From NCBI GenBank assembly GCA_024509875.1, contig JAMPIV010012200.1, positions 1-64,000 on the forward strand: 64,000 bases of DNA, read 5' to 3'. Position numbers and translations under genes: made by a program. This document shows positions 36,601-41,864 of the stretch, piece by piece (within the stretch, counting starts at the first letter, position 1; every line of letters begins with the position of its first letter). Source of the stretch: Oreohelix idahoensis (taxonomy: Eukaryota > Mollusca > Gastropoda > Stylommatophora > Oreohelicidae). Below the pieces are notes generated by a model. That model was not told the DNA's origin. It saw only the letters and a list, made by a program, of their open reading frames with translations, and searched no databases.

Positions 36601-39600
36601 CATTATTATGAAGAGTCAAGCACAGTTTACACTCATACGATCCAAGGTGATTTTTCATAAAATAAGGATCCTGCAGGGAAAACAAAAGAAAATAAAAACA
36701 CTGGGTAAACAAACACAAAAAGCTAGTTCTAGGGCAAACATAATCCAGAAGGTACATTAGGGCAAAAGGCTCAAGAAGTATCCATAACACTGTTTTGGTT
36801 TAAATCTGTTGGTACTGCGTGGTCATCAAGTTCCACAATCTCAGAATAACTGAATCAATGTCTAGCCTTCGCAGTAATAGTAAATAACTTGGAGATTCTA
36901 TCTACAATATGGTACATGCCAGAGATGCCTAGGAATCATAAAGAGCTTCCTAATGAAAAATCCTCTAAATATTACTTGATTCCAATTAGACCTAAATTCA
37001 AATCTGCATTAAATTCTTCATCTTCAGACTTCTCAATATTTTCAGCTCTTTGTCGCAAACACAGCACATTCCCATTCTTCATTGTCCTTGATGGCTGTGC
37101 TTCAGTTTACAACTCCAAGCCTTTTCTTGACACCCATTCTTACACTTCTTGAATGTTCCACTGGTATTTTGCCTTGAATTACCCAACATTCATAAACATA
37201 TTTTTCTCATCTCTCTGTTAAGTCTGCATTTGTTGGATGTATACCAGTCATCTCAGTCTACCTGCTCTTGGGACACTGACCCCCCCCCCTGTTGACACAT
37301 TTACAGTTGGTGCCTTTCCATATCTGTTTTTATTCTCTATTCACTGCTCTAATATTTTAATTGCCCAATACAAGGTTTCTAATCTAACTTGGGAGTACAC
37401 AGGCAGACCTCAATGTAATGCAGATTTTTTTTTACAGCATAAATGTTATGACTCATATTTTATACGCGTAAAACTAATTTATTTATGTCTGTAATTGTAA
37501 TAATTCTCTAAAATTTGTAACAAATTATGTATGGTATAAAAGTAGAAGTTTTTGTTTTTTTTTAATCAAAACTTTGAGTTTTTAGTATACAACTTCAAGA
37601 AGGCCTAACTTTACACTTGTTTAACTCACATGTTTCACAACTATTCTCTTTACAACCAGTAACCTCACAAAGGAATGGCCAGTGTTTAATCCCGTTTTTG
37701 TGTGTGTGCATGACAAGGTGACAGATATAGGCCAATGCACACCCTTATCTCGCTCCTCTTGATACATCAATATTAATTCATTCATAACCCTTCAGCTAAT
37801 TAACCCCTTCGCCACCATGGGTTTTTCATTCCAAATGACAACACCATTTTCAGCTTAGTTCGTTCCCCTGAACGACAGGATAATTGTAATTTTAGGGGTC
37901 ATATTTTTAATTTGACTGTAAACAGTTTATCGTAAAAGGAAACCCATTAAAAGTATATATATTATGAAAGAGCATAAAACAAAGTTTCAGAATATGCTAA
38001 TAAAGGCCAACATAAGTCTAGGTCTAGGTCAAGGTCACAGGGTACGTACATAAATGAAAATTGAGAGAAAAATAAACAAAAATTATTTGTATGAGCCACA
38101 AAAGCTTTGTTGTTTTCATTTTATTATGATAAAAGAACGTGGAAACACTGCTGGCACTTGTTTTCTTGAGTTTGCTTACATTTTTACAGTTACAGGTTGG
38201 GCTGAGTGTGGTCAGTTTCAAAGCATTCCCCAAGGCCCAAACCCGGCTTGCTGTTTGTCTCATTCACTATTAGTATCTAAAAGTTTTCATTCAGAAACTC
38301 ATTCATGAAATCATGGCATTCATAATCAGTATGATCAAAGAGTAGACCAGACTGTGCTATAAACTCAGGCTGGGCAGCATGGTTCTCTTGTCTCCTTCAT
38401 GACTTACGTTTGCATCTACATTATTTTCTTCTCCTGCCTCTGGTTACCAGGGACTTTTAGGTGACGTTCTTCCTCATCAATTTTATTTTCATTTTTTTAT
38501 TCCAAGGTCTAGATCTCGACATTTTCTTTCCTTGTTTAGGTGCAGATCTTGTTTTCACTGCCTTTCCTTTCACTGATGAATTATTTTGATCTAAACTGAG
38601 TGAACTAGATCTAGATCGAATGTTACTACTAACACTATCAATCACTTTCCTCGTTTTAGCAAGCCTTTCACTGTCATTCACTTTCCTCGTTTCAGCAAGC
38701 TGTTCACTATCACTTTGCTCCAAATCTAAATCTACATCAGTCTGATTCTGAACTAGACTACACATACTCTGAATCTGGGTAATCTTTACCTTTAGTGCCG
38801 TCAAGTATGTATAATATGTGTATTGAGTTAGGATTAGGTTTAGTGTAAACCTAACCCTAACTCTAAATGGTACGAAAATACACATATTATACATACTCGA
38901 CGGCACTAAAGGTAAAAATTACCAGAATCTCACTAAAAAGAATCGTCAGAATCATTCAAGTTGAATAAATTAAACTCAAACAAGAATTTTCGTGCTCTTT
39001 TTACACCAGGTTTATGGTTCGGCAGCGTCCATGTTTGTGAACTTTCGCTTTTGTAAAATCGCTATTATCAGTTCTACTGTATTCGCTAGCAGTAAAATAT
39101 TTTGTTCGTTTCAAACTTAGTGGCCAGATTTTTCAACGCTGAATCCGATTATGCCCAGCAATTGCCAATACGTTTGTAAACAGAAGAGTTCTGGTGCTTT
39201 TAAAATATGACAAGCGGCGTACGTCATATAGGTGAATTGGAACGAGAAATCGTGCTACTTCCGTGACGTACAGCATATGGCATAGCGACAAATATTGTAA
39301 AGATGTATGCCGTACAGTGTACGTCATACTGGTGCTGAAAGGGTTAAGAGACATAGGACTTCAACAAAGTCAAGTCAAGTATTCAGCTACCTAAAAGACA
39401 CAGGTCTTCAACAAAGTCAAGTCAACCCTTCAGCTACCTAAGAGACAGATCTTCAACAACAAAGTCAAGTCAAGTCAACCCTTCAGCTACCTAAGAGACA
39501 TAGGTCTTCAACAAAGTCAAGTCAAGTCAACCCTTCAGCTACCTAAGAGACATATGTCTAAAACAAAGTCAAGTCAAGTCAACCCTTCAGCTACCTTAGA

Positions 39601-41694
39601 GACATAGGTCTTCAACAAAGTCAAGTCAAGTCTTCAGCAAATTAAGAGACATAGGTCTTCAACACAGTCAAGTCAACCCTTCAGCTACCTAAGAGACATA
39701 TGTCTAAAACAAAGTCAAGTCAAGTCAACCCTTCAGCTACCTGAGACATAGGTCTTCAACAAAGTCAAGTCAACCCTTCAGCTAATTAAGAGACATAGGT
39801 CTTCAATACAGTCAAGTCAACCCTTCAGCTACCTAAGAGACATATGTCTAAAACAAAGTCAAGTCAAGTCAACCCTTCAGCTACCTAAGAGACATATGTC
39901 TAAAACAAAGTCAAGTCAAGTCAACCCTTCAGCTACCTAAGAGACATATGTCTAAAACAAAGTCAAGTCAAGTCAACCCTTCAGCTATCTAAGAGACATA
40001 TGTCTAAAACAAAGTCAAGTCAAGTCAACCCTTCAGCTACCTAAGAGACATATGTCTAAAACAAAGTCAAGTCAAGTCAACCCTTCAGCTACCTAAGAGA
40101 CATACGTCTAAAACAAATTCAAGTCACGTCAACCCTTCAGCTACCTAAGAGACATACGTCTAAAACAAATTCAAGTCAAGTCAACCCTTCAGCTACCTAA
40201 GAGACATATGTCTAAAACAAAGTCAAGTGAAGTCAACCCTTCAGCTACCTAAGAGACATATGTCTAAAACAAAGTCAAGTCAAGTCAACCCTTCAGCTAC
40301 CTAAGAGACATATGTCTAAAACAAAGTCAAGTCAAGTCAACCCTTCAGCTACCTAAGAGACATATGTCTAAAACAAAGTCAAGTCAAGTCAACCCTTCAG
40401 CTACCTAAGAGACATATGTCTAAAACAAAGTCAAGTCAAGTCAACCCTTCAGCTACCTAAGAGACATATGTCTAAAACAAAGTCAAGTCAAGTCAACCCT
40501 TCAGCTACCTAAGAGACATATGTCTAAAACAAAGTCAAGTCAAGTCAACCCTTCAGCTACCTAAGAGACATACGTCTAAAACAAATTCAAGTCAAGTCAA
40601 CCCTTCAGCTACCTAAGAGACATATGTCTAAAACAAAGTCAAGTCAACCCTTCAGCTACCTAAGAGACATATGTCTAAAACAAAGTCAAGTCAAGTCAAC
40701 CCTTCAGCTACCTAAGAGACATATGTCTAAAACAAAGTCAAGTCAAGTCAACCCTTCAGCTACCTAAGAGACATATGTCTACAACAAAGTCAAGTCAAGT
40801 CAACCCTTTAGCTACCTAAGAAACAGATTTCAACAACAAAGTCAAGTCAAGTCAACCCTTCAGCTACCTAAGAGACATATGTCTAAAACAAAGTCAAGTC
40901 AAGTCAACCCTTCAGCTACCTAAGAGACATATGTCTAAAACAAAGTCAAGTCAACCCTTCAGCTACCTAAGAGACATATGTCTAAAACAAAGTCAAGTCA
41001 AGTCAACCCTTCAGCTACCTAAGAGACATATGTCTAAAACAAAGTCAAGTCAACCCTTCAGCTACCTAAGAGACATATGTCTAAAACAAAGTCGTCAAGT
41101 CAACTCTTCAGCTACCTAAGAGACATAGGTCTAAAACAAAGTCAAGTCAAGTCAACCCTTCAGTTACCTAAGAGACATATGTCTAAAACAAAGTCGTGCC
41201 AAGTCCTCCTGCCCTGTGTTGCCTGCTCAAGGTCCTTCCATGCCTTCTTTATCCCTTTCATTTCCGTCTCTAGTGTTCTTCTTCTTTGGCTTTTTGGTCT
41301 CCCTCTATATCTCTTGCTTCAGAGATTCCAGAATAAGAACTGCCTTGTAATACTATCAACAGGATTCCTCAATGTGTGTCCTATCTATCGCCAGCTTCTT
41401 CTAATCTCTTGTACTACACAGAGCCCTTCCACTTTTATGTATGGAAAAATATACGGCAAGATAAAAATACAAATAAGAATACTACATATTGACAACATGA
41501 AGAAATGGAGTGTTAAAAACCAGCAGTGTGACAATACTTAGCCCATTTAAACTGACTTGCTATCATACCTTATTAAGGTCAATAGTTTCCAAGGCTAACT
41601 GACGAAGACGTTCTCTTCTGTCCCTGTTGCTTTCAGATGCAGAAGCAACACCTCCAGTGCCAGTCTTACCTCCAGCTCTGTGCTGAAAATCCAT
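18205..41694 (-). CDS. SF3A2: Splicing factor 3A subunit 2 (SF3a66), whole gene, 8 coding exons
   Basis: SF3A2 is the 66-kDa subunit of SF3a, which with SF3b forms the 17S U2 snRNP that recognises the intron branch site in the nucleus. Joined exons are 41694-41569, 36670-36599, 28042-27996, 25706-25597, 24152-24103, 23299-23159, 21234-21166 and 18615-18205. They total 1026 nt and encode 341 residues plus TAA. The protein starts MDFQHRAGGKTGTGG. The matrin-type C2H2 zinc finger spans residues 54-78 (C56, C59, H72, H78). The conserved core runs to about residue 213 (EQRIEPPDRKWQYLL, YETIAFK, THWNKETKQFFLQF). Residues from about 225 on are Pro-rich. Human SF3A2 is about 464 residues, its longer tail made of Pro-rich heptad-like repeats, so this tail is short. 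All introns are GT-AG with matching phases, and no frame damage is seen, so the gene is very likely functional. Confidence 0.97.
18660..18734. repeat. Local duplication in SF3A2 intron 7
   Basis: A segment with AACTATTAGACATG and CATGACATGTGACATTCCTTC followed by TCAGTCATTA occurs twice within about 60 bp. It is a small tandem duplication directly beside the exon 8 acceptor side. Confidence 0.6.
18735..18900 (-). pseudogene. LINE-A 3' fragment in SF3A2 intron 7
   Basis: Complement of the LINE-A terminus: CTCCGTGAGGAGCATGGCCT, then the complement of the ERMAQDRKTWHV and EVK..RKTW segments. No frame remains. Confidence 0.6.
19078..19392 (+). pseudogene. LINE-A 3' fragment in SF3A2 intron 7
   Basis: Plus-strand LINE-A C-terminal block with GTGGCAGTGGAACAAGAGAT, ACGCCATCGATGGATATGAC and the terminal GCATTTGTTGAAAGCCTATG. 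The stretch GACATGGAAACACCTTCAAC to GGCTAGG is duplicated in tandem (about 40 bp) near 19260-19340. Confidence 0.65.
19635..19850 (-). repeat. Dispersed repeat R1 with small tandem repeats
   Basis: R1 complement (CCCTATGGAGCATCACTGCA, TACAGAATGAGGTTGCC). It is followed by three copies of a 13-bp unit TTATGACAGCGCC at 19724-19762. Confidence 0.55.
19852..19938 (+). repeat. 43-bp direct duplication
   Basis: Two adjacent copies of a unit with ATGTGAATGTTCCTGACGCT and AGCAAACAGTTCGTATAA. Confidence 0.8.
19995..20490 (+). mobile_element. tRNA-derived SINE-A, in SF3A2 intron 7
   Basis: The head is tRNA-like: GGGGTCGGAGTGGCTAAGAG carries an A-box-like TGGCTAAGAGG, and 40 bp later GGGTTCAATTCCC is a good B box. 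Both are internal polymerase III promoter elements. The body runs through CCCCCCTGGTCTCCTGGG and TTGCGCACGTTTAAAATCCC to GATAGTCCTTTAAACC. A second copy is at 26595-27464. The head cannot fold into an intact tRNA cloverleaf, so it is a SINE, not a tRNA gene. Confidence 0.75.
20740..20805 (+). repeat. tRNA-like SINE relic
   Basis: TTCTGGGTTCGAGTCCCCAG is a perfect B-box stem-loop, but the 5' part lacks a proper acceptor stem and A box. It is best read as a remnant of a tRNA-derived SINE. Confidence 0.35.
20935..21045 (+). repeat. Short repeat R2 in SF3A2 intron 7
   Basis: CATTTTGGTGAGGCACGCCC, CATTCAACCTAGTCACAG, CATGTCCAAATATAAAAAGA: a diverged R2 copy. Confidence 0.65.
21166..21234 (-). CDS. 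SF3A2: SF3A2 exon 7
   Basis: Residues 183-205, VPSREVDKDPRKLWTHWNKE then TKQ. Acceptor CTTCAG, donor GTAATAAC. Phase 0 at both ends, 69 bp. Confidence 0.97.
21340..21450 (+). pseudogene. LINE-A fragment in SF3A2 intron 6
   Basis: ATGTCTTTGAAACATGGAGA, CAACCAAGAAGTTATAGGC and AATGGGTGCTTGCATAAAAT match the ETWRTT to GCSRRIEG region of LINE-A. It is truncated after that. Confidence 0.55.
21540..22373 (-). pseudogene. LINE-C reverse transcriptase fragment with FADD motif
   Basis: RTE-like LINE in SF3A2 intron 6. Reading 22373 down: SANRNLIRW, then the RT motif C YFADDLAVLS (22299-22270), GFKMHREKTMIMRINA, then KSNVKSVLLQGSELWRTT near 21930, and finally CRRGKIGYHVKHG and RPSGRPKVRWEDNSRQSL (21805-21563). 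FADD is the catalytic two-Asp motif of LINE RTs. At least two frame changes and several stops disrupt it. The array at 22374-22690 lies directly upstream in the same reading direction and is part of the same ORF. Confidence 0.8.
22374..22690 (-). repeat. 39-bp in-frame minisatellite, about 8 copies, inside the LINE-C RT
   Basis: The unit is 39 bp, 13 codons, translated on the minus strand as LFNYPVDWVMKTR and repeated in one frame with almost no substitutions. The outer units at both ends are more diverged (LPRRLGYENEAFQLN at the far left in one frame). In RTE-like RTs a segment of the type LFxxxIDWxM lies between motif B (RQGC) and motif C (FADD). Here the array joins directly to the FADD fragment, so the array is a multiplied piece of RT coding sequence. 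Confidence 0.92.
22691..23158. other. SF3A2 intron 6, no feature seen
   Basis: AT-rich intronic sequence without recognised repeat or RNA gene. Confidence 0.5.
23159..23299 (-). CDS. SF3A2: SF3A2 exon 6
   Basis: Residues 136-182, starting IDYPEIVESIQPRYRFMAAY and ending PYETIAFK. This is the most conserved part of SF3A2. Acceptor TTCAG, donor GTAAGTAC, 141 bp, phase 0. Confidence 0.98.
23565..23730 (-). pseudogene. LINE-C 3' fragment in SF3A2 intron 5 to 6 region
   Basis: Complement matches the terminal codons of LINE-C: TTACTTAGTCATCC, CTACCATGACGTGTAGAGG, GGAGCGCCATACTATCC. Same end as the copy at 21540, so this end is the LINE 3' terminus, with a TAAG-type tail. It lies in SF3A2 intron 5. 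Confidence 0.65.
23790..24062 (+). repeat. Degenerate tandem repeat, about 50 bp, 5 copies
   Basis: GTAAATCNTCATGTAAAAA and CTATCTGTGTAAACAGCTCC recur with indels five times between SF3A2 exons 5 and 6. The first three units end CTCCCTAAAG, the last two carry AAAGTCACA. Confidence 0.7.
24103..24152 (-). CDS. SF3A2: SF3A2 exon 5
   Basis: Last two bases of V119, then TKQKDAESGQQSLLFQ (residues 120-135). Acceptor CCAACAG, donor GTAAATTA, 50 bp. Confidence 0.96.
24420..25000 (-). repeat. A-rich degenerate minisatellite in SF3A2 intron 4
   Basis: Units of about 50-60 bp built from CAGGCAGAAATG, AGAATGAAAACAAT and T/A runs, repeated eight or nine times with many indels. GGCAGAAATGTAAAA also occurs at the 3' end of LINE-E (57865), a possible but weak link to its origin. 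Confidence 0.7.
25070..25570 (+). pseudogene. LINE-A copy with inserted tail repeat, SF3A2 intron 4
   Basis: 25070-25318 matches the LINE-A C-terminal block (ACACTTTCATAAATAGATG, CAAGTGCCAGTGAAACAAGA). GAATGAACGAACTTTATTTT at about 25308 opens an 80-100 bp inserted repeat, the same one as at 6451. LINE-A resumes near 25410 (AAGGGTAAGCGAGGCAG) and ends at GGCCTATGCTCCTTGGG (25560). Here the insert removes the codons for NPQGK. Confidence 0.65.
25597..25706 (-). CDS. SF3A2: SF3A2 exon 4
   Basis: Third base of L82, then ARRAAKEAKDAPAQPAPERP, KVDIRRFVKIGRPGYK (residues 83-118) and the first base of V119. Acceptor TTTCAG, donor GTATTG, 110 bp. The LINE-A copy ends only about 30 bp from the exon's donor. 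Confidence 0.97.
25707..26579. other. SF3A2 intron 3, no feature seen except an R1 edge
   Basis: AT-rich. The open frame at 26284-26538 has no known domain. R1-like sequence begins near 26545. Confidence 0.45.
26595..27464 (+). mobile_element. SINE-A with nested LINE-B, in SF3A2 intron 3
   Basis: SINE-A head GGGGGATCGGAGTAGCTAAG and B box GGGTTCAATTCCC at 26640s, tail GATAGTCCTTCAAAC near 27450. It is flanked by AAAGGAAGGACTACT (26580-26594) and AAAGGAGGACTACT (27465-27478), a 14-15 bp target duplication inside an R1 repeat. A LINE-B fragment sits inside it at 26899-27178. Confidence 0.8.
26899..27178 (-). pseudogene. LINE-B 3' fragment nested in SINE-A
   Basis: Minus-strand copy of the LINE-B end: CTTCTTCTTTGATCTTAGCC is its GAA-repeat tail read backwards, followed by the complement of the RTAMLWTPEGK region. 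The host SINE segment of about 98 bp (26800-26898) is repeated after the insertion (27179-27276). Confidence 0.8.
27465..27960 (+). repeat. Dispersed repeat R1 interrupted by SINE-B
   Basis: Left part 27465-27557 (GGACTACTCCAGCCTCATG, AATATGAGGTTGTACACGAG, GGCTGGCAACCTCACTATG) and right part 27832-27960 (CTGCCACAGAAACCACCACT, GGCTAGCTGCACTGTTGGCC). Together they give the full R1. Confidence 0.75.
27558..27831 (-). mobile_element. tRNA-derived SINE-B, 274 bp, with target duplication
   Basis: Minus-strand SINE. The head on the minus strand reads GGGAGCTGCGGTAGCATAGT (A box) and later CCATGGTTCAATCCCC (B box). The body holds CCAGAGCAACTCTGGGAAGG and CACCCTTAGTGTGTCGATG. The flanks ATGTAAAACAAA at 27546-27557 and 27832-27843 are a perfect 12-bp target duplication. 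Confidence 0.85.
27996..28042 (-). CDS. SF3A2: SF3A2 exon 3
   Basis: GSYLAHTQGKKHQSN (residues 67-81) plus two bases of L82. It carries the two zinc-finger histidines H72 and H78. Acceptor TCTCAG, donor GTGAGTTC, 47 bp. Too short for most ORF finders. Confidence 0.97.
28043..28574. other. SF3A2 intron 2, no feature seen
   Basis: AT-rich. TTTTCAAGGCTTTTCCAGG-like strings near 28105-28140 recur near 31130-31200, which marks a short dispersed repeat flanking the intron's insertions. Confidence 0.4.
28575..29460 (-). pseudogene. piggyBac-family transposase remnant in SF3A2 intron 2
   Basis: The C-terminal part of a piggyBac (PGBD-like) transposase. From 29400 down: GTVAENRKHFPVALKKK (29345-29290), then VFCATEDKACRQ, and after a frame break the C-terminal block 28904-28575 with TRLTEHHFID and the cysteine pattern CKVCKAAGNRSQTCMYCPDC. 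This ends in VPLSLIPCFKLYHTVKDY. The Cys-rich C-terminal domain with a final C-F-x-x-Y-H is typical of piggyBac transposases and binds the element's ends. The catalytic DDD domain is mostly missing. The upstream open piece 29464-29655 may belong to it. It is dead, but shows piggyBac elements have been active here. Confidence 0.75.
29461..30569. other. SF3A2 intron 2, no gene; AGGCCT-rich, R3 repeat
   Basis: Contains four TAGGCCTA-type octamers (29674, 30108, 30397, 30431). R3 at 30010-30170 (GACACTTTCATGTATCGGCG, TATCTGGAATTGAAAACA) is also present at 43800-43950. No coding region recognised. Confidence 0.5.
30570..30655 (+). repeat. Short repeat R2 in SF3A2 intron 2
   Basis: AAGTTTTGGCGAGGCGCGTC, CGTTCAACCTACTCGG, TTATATTAGGGCGCATATCC. 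Close to the R2 consensus. Confidence 0.75.
30681..30871. repeat. 190-bp near-perfect palindrome with telomere-like core
   Basis: The left arm (GTCGTGGGTTTTTGCTCCGC onward) is followed immediately by its reverse complement, ending GCGGAGCAAAAACCCACGA. The arms are about 95 bp with few mismatches and almost no spacer (centre near 30775). The centre carries GTTAGGGTTAGG on the left and CCTAACC on the right. A single strand could fold into one long hairpin. Confidence 0.9.
31385..31770 (-). pseudogene. LINE-F 3' fragment (RNase H-type LINE)
   Basis: In SF3A2 intron 2. Minus strand: CHAGVRGNERADRLASRA (31760-31700), ALDIDKREILRASLDRLLEN, RLRLLEFGIKHKTSRDG, then after a frame change HLWVCPECSDLDSDQ, a C-terminal Cys motif. 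The first block is the end of an RNase H domain. The order matches the second fragment at 32115-32630. Confidence 0.65.
31780..32050 (+). repeat. Dispersed repeat R1 with CA microsatellite tail
   Basis: AATGAGGTTGTGCAAGCGGC, TTGGTGCTGGCTTCCTGCAA, CCATGCTCCATAAGGAGCG, AAAGGAAAATGATGATAC, then CA repeats at 32020-32038. It separates the two LINE-F fragments. Confidence 0.7.
32115..32630 (-). pseudogene. LINE-F RNase H fragment
   Basis: Minus strand 32619-32335: MTTTSSMRMKVESATAALRW, then VIVSDSQSMLQEV and YCPGHARVRSNEKADRLASR. These are RNase H signatures: the Glu of SSMRxxxE, the Asp of SDSQS, and the terminal D of ExADxLA. After a frame change it continues ITDRLLENDTVISESSRHRL, LEFGIKLKTRTD. 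The LINE is degenerate and lacks its RT here. Confidence 0.75.
32631..33189. other. SF3A2 intron 2, no feature seen
   Basis: AT-rich unassigned sequence up to the start of the LINE-A copy. Confidence 0.45.
33190..34515 (+). pseudogene. LINE-A, longest copy (RTE-like reverse transcriptase with internal deletion)
   Basis: In SF3A2 intron 2, antisense to the gene. Frame 33196-33591 carries the RT N-terminal blocks: KASGPNGIPAEAIK, WKEGYLVKLPKKGNLQECTN, YRGIMLLSVPGKVLNRII and DEQAGF. A TGA then replaces the expected Arg of GFRxxRSC. Frame 33638-33907 has RT motif A (FVDYEKAFDSVD) and motif B (RQGC). The next frame (33865-34506) starts with ESYTYLGSNIDKVGG and runs to the C-terminus ([38 protein letters not shown]). 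The YADD segment between motifs B and the YTYLGS block is deleted. The 3' end is GCCTATGCTCC, then GGGTTATGAATGAATG. The motif order fits RTE-like non-LTR retrotransposons. Dead copy. Confidence 0.9.
34555..34740 (-). pseudogene. LINE-A 3' fragment
   Basis: Complement of LINE-A end adjoining the longer copy in opposite orientation: CCCGTGGTACCAAGACCTCC, CCATATCCTCCGGGTCCTG, GTTCTCTTCTCTATATTTTT. Confidence 0.6.
34789..35067 (-). mobile_element. tRNA-derived SINE-B, 279 bp, with target duplication
   Basis: Second SINE-B copy in SF3A2 intron 2. Head on the minus strand: GGAGCCGCGGTAGCGCAGTG and B box CATGGTTCAATTCCC. Flanks TGTCCGATAT (34779-34788) and TGTCTGATAT (35068-35077) form a 10-bp target duplication with one mismatch. 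The tail side is an A-run followed by ATATCCCGTTACACG. Confidence 0.85.
35130..35385 (-). repeat. Dispersed repeat R1
   Basis: Complement of R1: TCATCATTCTCCTTTAATGC, CTTGCAGGAATCCTATACC, GGTTGCAAGCCCAATGTAAA, TAACAATATGCATGAGAGAG. Confidence 0.55.
35470..36246 (+). pseudogene. LINE-B RT C-terminal ORF (RTE-like), 5'-truncated
   Basis: An open frame of 255 residues in SF3A2 intron 2, antisense to the gene. It starts after the RT catalytic core: GLNINLKKTKVMTLNVGN, then FTYLGCIVTPDGGTSKDI, LLYGAECWRVTEKEMSKL, GRRCSWVGHILRRDPDTITR and RDRPKTTWRRTVEAEM. The block order equals that of LINE-A but the sequence is clearly a different family. The last about 50 codons are frameshifted relative to the copy at 58305, which ends GTVRRMAADRAKWNQFVVAL. 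The 3' end is GGATCAAAGAAGAAG. No RT active site, so inactive. Confidence 0.85.
36271..36408. mobile_element. piggyBac-type MITE, 138 bp, TTAA target site
   Basis: TTAA at 36267-36270 and 36409-36412; inverted ends CTCTTTGACTCCG and CGGAGTCAAAGAG. An internal GTTCTGAGCGTTGTTCC matches the subterminal part of the 1058-bp element at 14666-15723. It sits immediately downstream of LINE-B. Confidence 0.9.
36413..36598. other. SF3A2 intron 2, nothing seen
   Basis: Short AT-rich stretch between the MITE and the exon 2 donor. Confidence 0.5.
36599..36670 (-). CDS. SF3A2: SF3A2 exon 2
   Basis: DPYFMKNHLGSYECKLCLTL then HNNE (residues 43-66). Carries zinc-finger cysteines C56 and C59. Acceptor CCTGCAG, donor GTAAGTCC, 72 bp, phase 0. 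Confidence 0.98.
36671..37778. other. SF3A2 intron 1, no feature seen
   Basis: About 1.1 kb, AT-rich. The open frames at 36889-37494 have no recognised motif. Confidence 0.45.
38457..38790 (-). pseudogene. Possible piggyBac transposase N-terminal remnant
   Basis: Open frame inside the TTAA-flanked element. It has an acidic segment (QTDVDLDLEQSDSEQLAETR), Ser-rich tract (SSNIRSRSSSLSLDQ) and a basic end (SAPKQGKKMSRSRPWNKKMK). The repeated RKVNDSERLAKTRKVIDS shows a short internal duplication. No catalytic domain is present. The assignment rests on the TTAA context, not on sequence identity. Confidence 0.4.
38780..38920. repeat. 140-bp near-perfect palindrome
   Basis: Left arm TAATCTTTACCTTTAGTGCC and right arm GGCACTAAAGGTAAAAATTA, each about 68 bp, with almost no spacer. 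The inner part contains GTTAGGATTAGGTTTAGTG against CTAACCCTAAC. Its core resembles that of the palindrome at 30681-30871, but the outer arms are unrelated. Confidence 0.9.
39348..41200 (-). repeat. 52-bp minisatellite, about 35 copies, SF3A2 intron 1
   Basis: The unit on plus is AACCCTTCAGCTACCTAAGA followed by GACATATGTCTAAAACAAAG and TCAAGTCAAGTC. The left units are older (TAGGTCTTCAACAAAG), the right units more homogeneous. The number of GTCAA steps varies by 5 bp. Compare the LINE-A terminus read backwards: AACCCTTCAGCTCCC, AGGAGCATAGGCCTTCAACA, AA, then GCCAAGTCCTCC. The array runs on its right into LINE-A sequence (GCCAAGTCCTCCTGCCCTGT, 41203), so it grew from the LINE-A 3' end. Confidence 0.93.
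41201..41425 (-). pseudogene. LINE-A 3' fragment adjoining the 52-bp array
   Basis: Complement of LINE-A C-terminal codons: AAGTCCTCCTGCCCTGTGTT, TCTATATCTCTTGCTTCAGA, AACAGGATTCCTCAATGTG. It lies in SF3A2 intron 1, about 150 bp from the exon 1 donor. Confidence 0.7.
41569..41694 (-). CDS. SF3A2: SF3A2 exon 1 of the coding sequence
   Basis: Residues 1-42, starting ATG at 41694-41692, MDFQHRAGGKTGTGGVASAS and ending ALETIDLNK. The start is fixed by the family-conserved MDFQHR N-terminus. Donor GTATGATAG. An acceptor (TTTTATTATAG) 33 bp upstream of the ATG, at 41728, suggests that the exon begins at 41727 with a spliced 5' UTR. Confidence 0.97.
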
Positions 41695-41864
41695 GGTTCT
41701 CTATGTTTCTCTCAACTTTTTTAAAATCTATAATAAAACAGTATTTAATGCTTCTGAACAAAGAAAATGTTGCACAACTGAGATACTAATGAAAATACAA
41801 CTCAGATCTGCTAGTATGTAAAAGAAAATGGGGCAAAATAGAGAGAGAGGTAGGCTGTTATGTC

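Larger units (their letters stand above)
37804..39343 (-). mobile_element. piggyBac-type element, 1540 bp, TTAA target site
   Basis: In SF3A2 intron 1. TTAA at 37800-37803 and 39344-39347; inverted ends CCCCTTCGCCACC and GGTGCTGAAAGGG with several mismatches. The flanks join to GCTAATTAAGAGAC, exactly a variant unit of the 52-bp array next to it, so the insertion site is reconstructed. It holds a decayed minus-strand frame (38457-38790) with an acidic then basic composition (DVDLDLEQSDSEQLAE, then KMSRSRPWNKK), like the N-terminus of a piggyBac transposase, and a hairpin at 38780-38920. Its ends differ from the CTCTTTGACTCC family. Confidence 0.75.

Noticed and set aside
39348..41200. CRISPR-like array or coding repeats (52 bp)
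   Set aside because: No spacers; the open frames at 40931-41541 are frame by-products of the repeat running into LINE-A.
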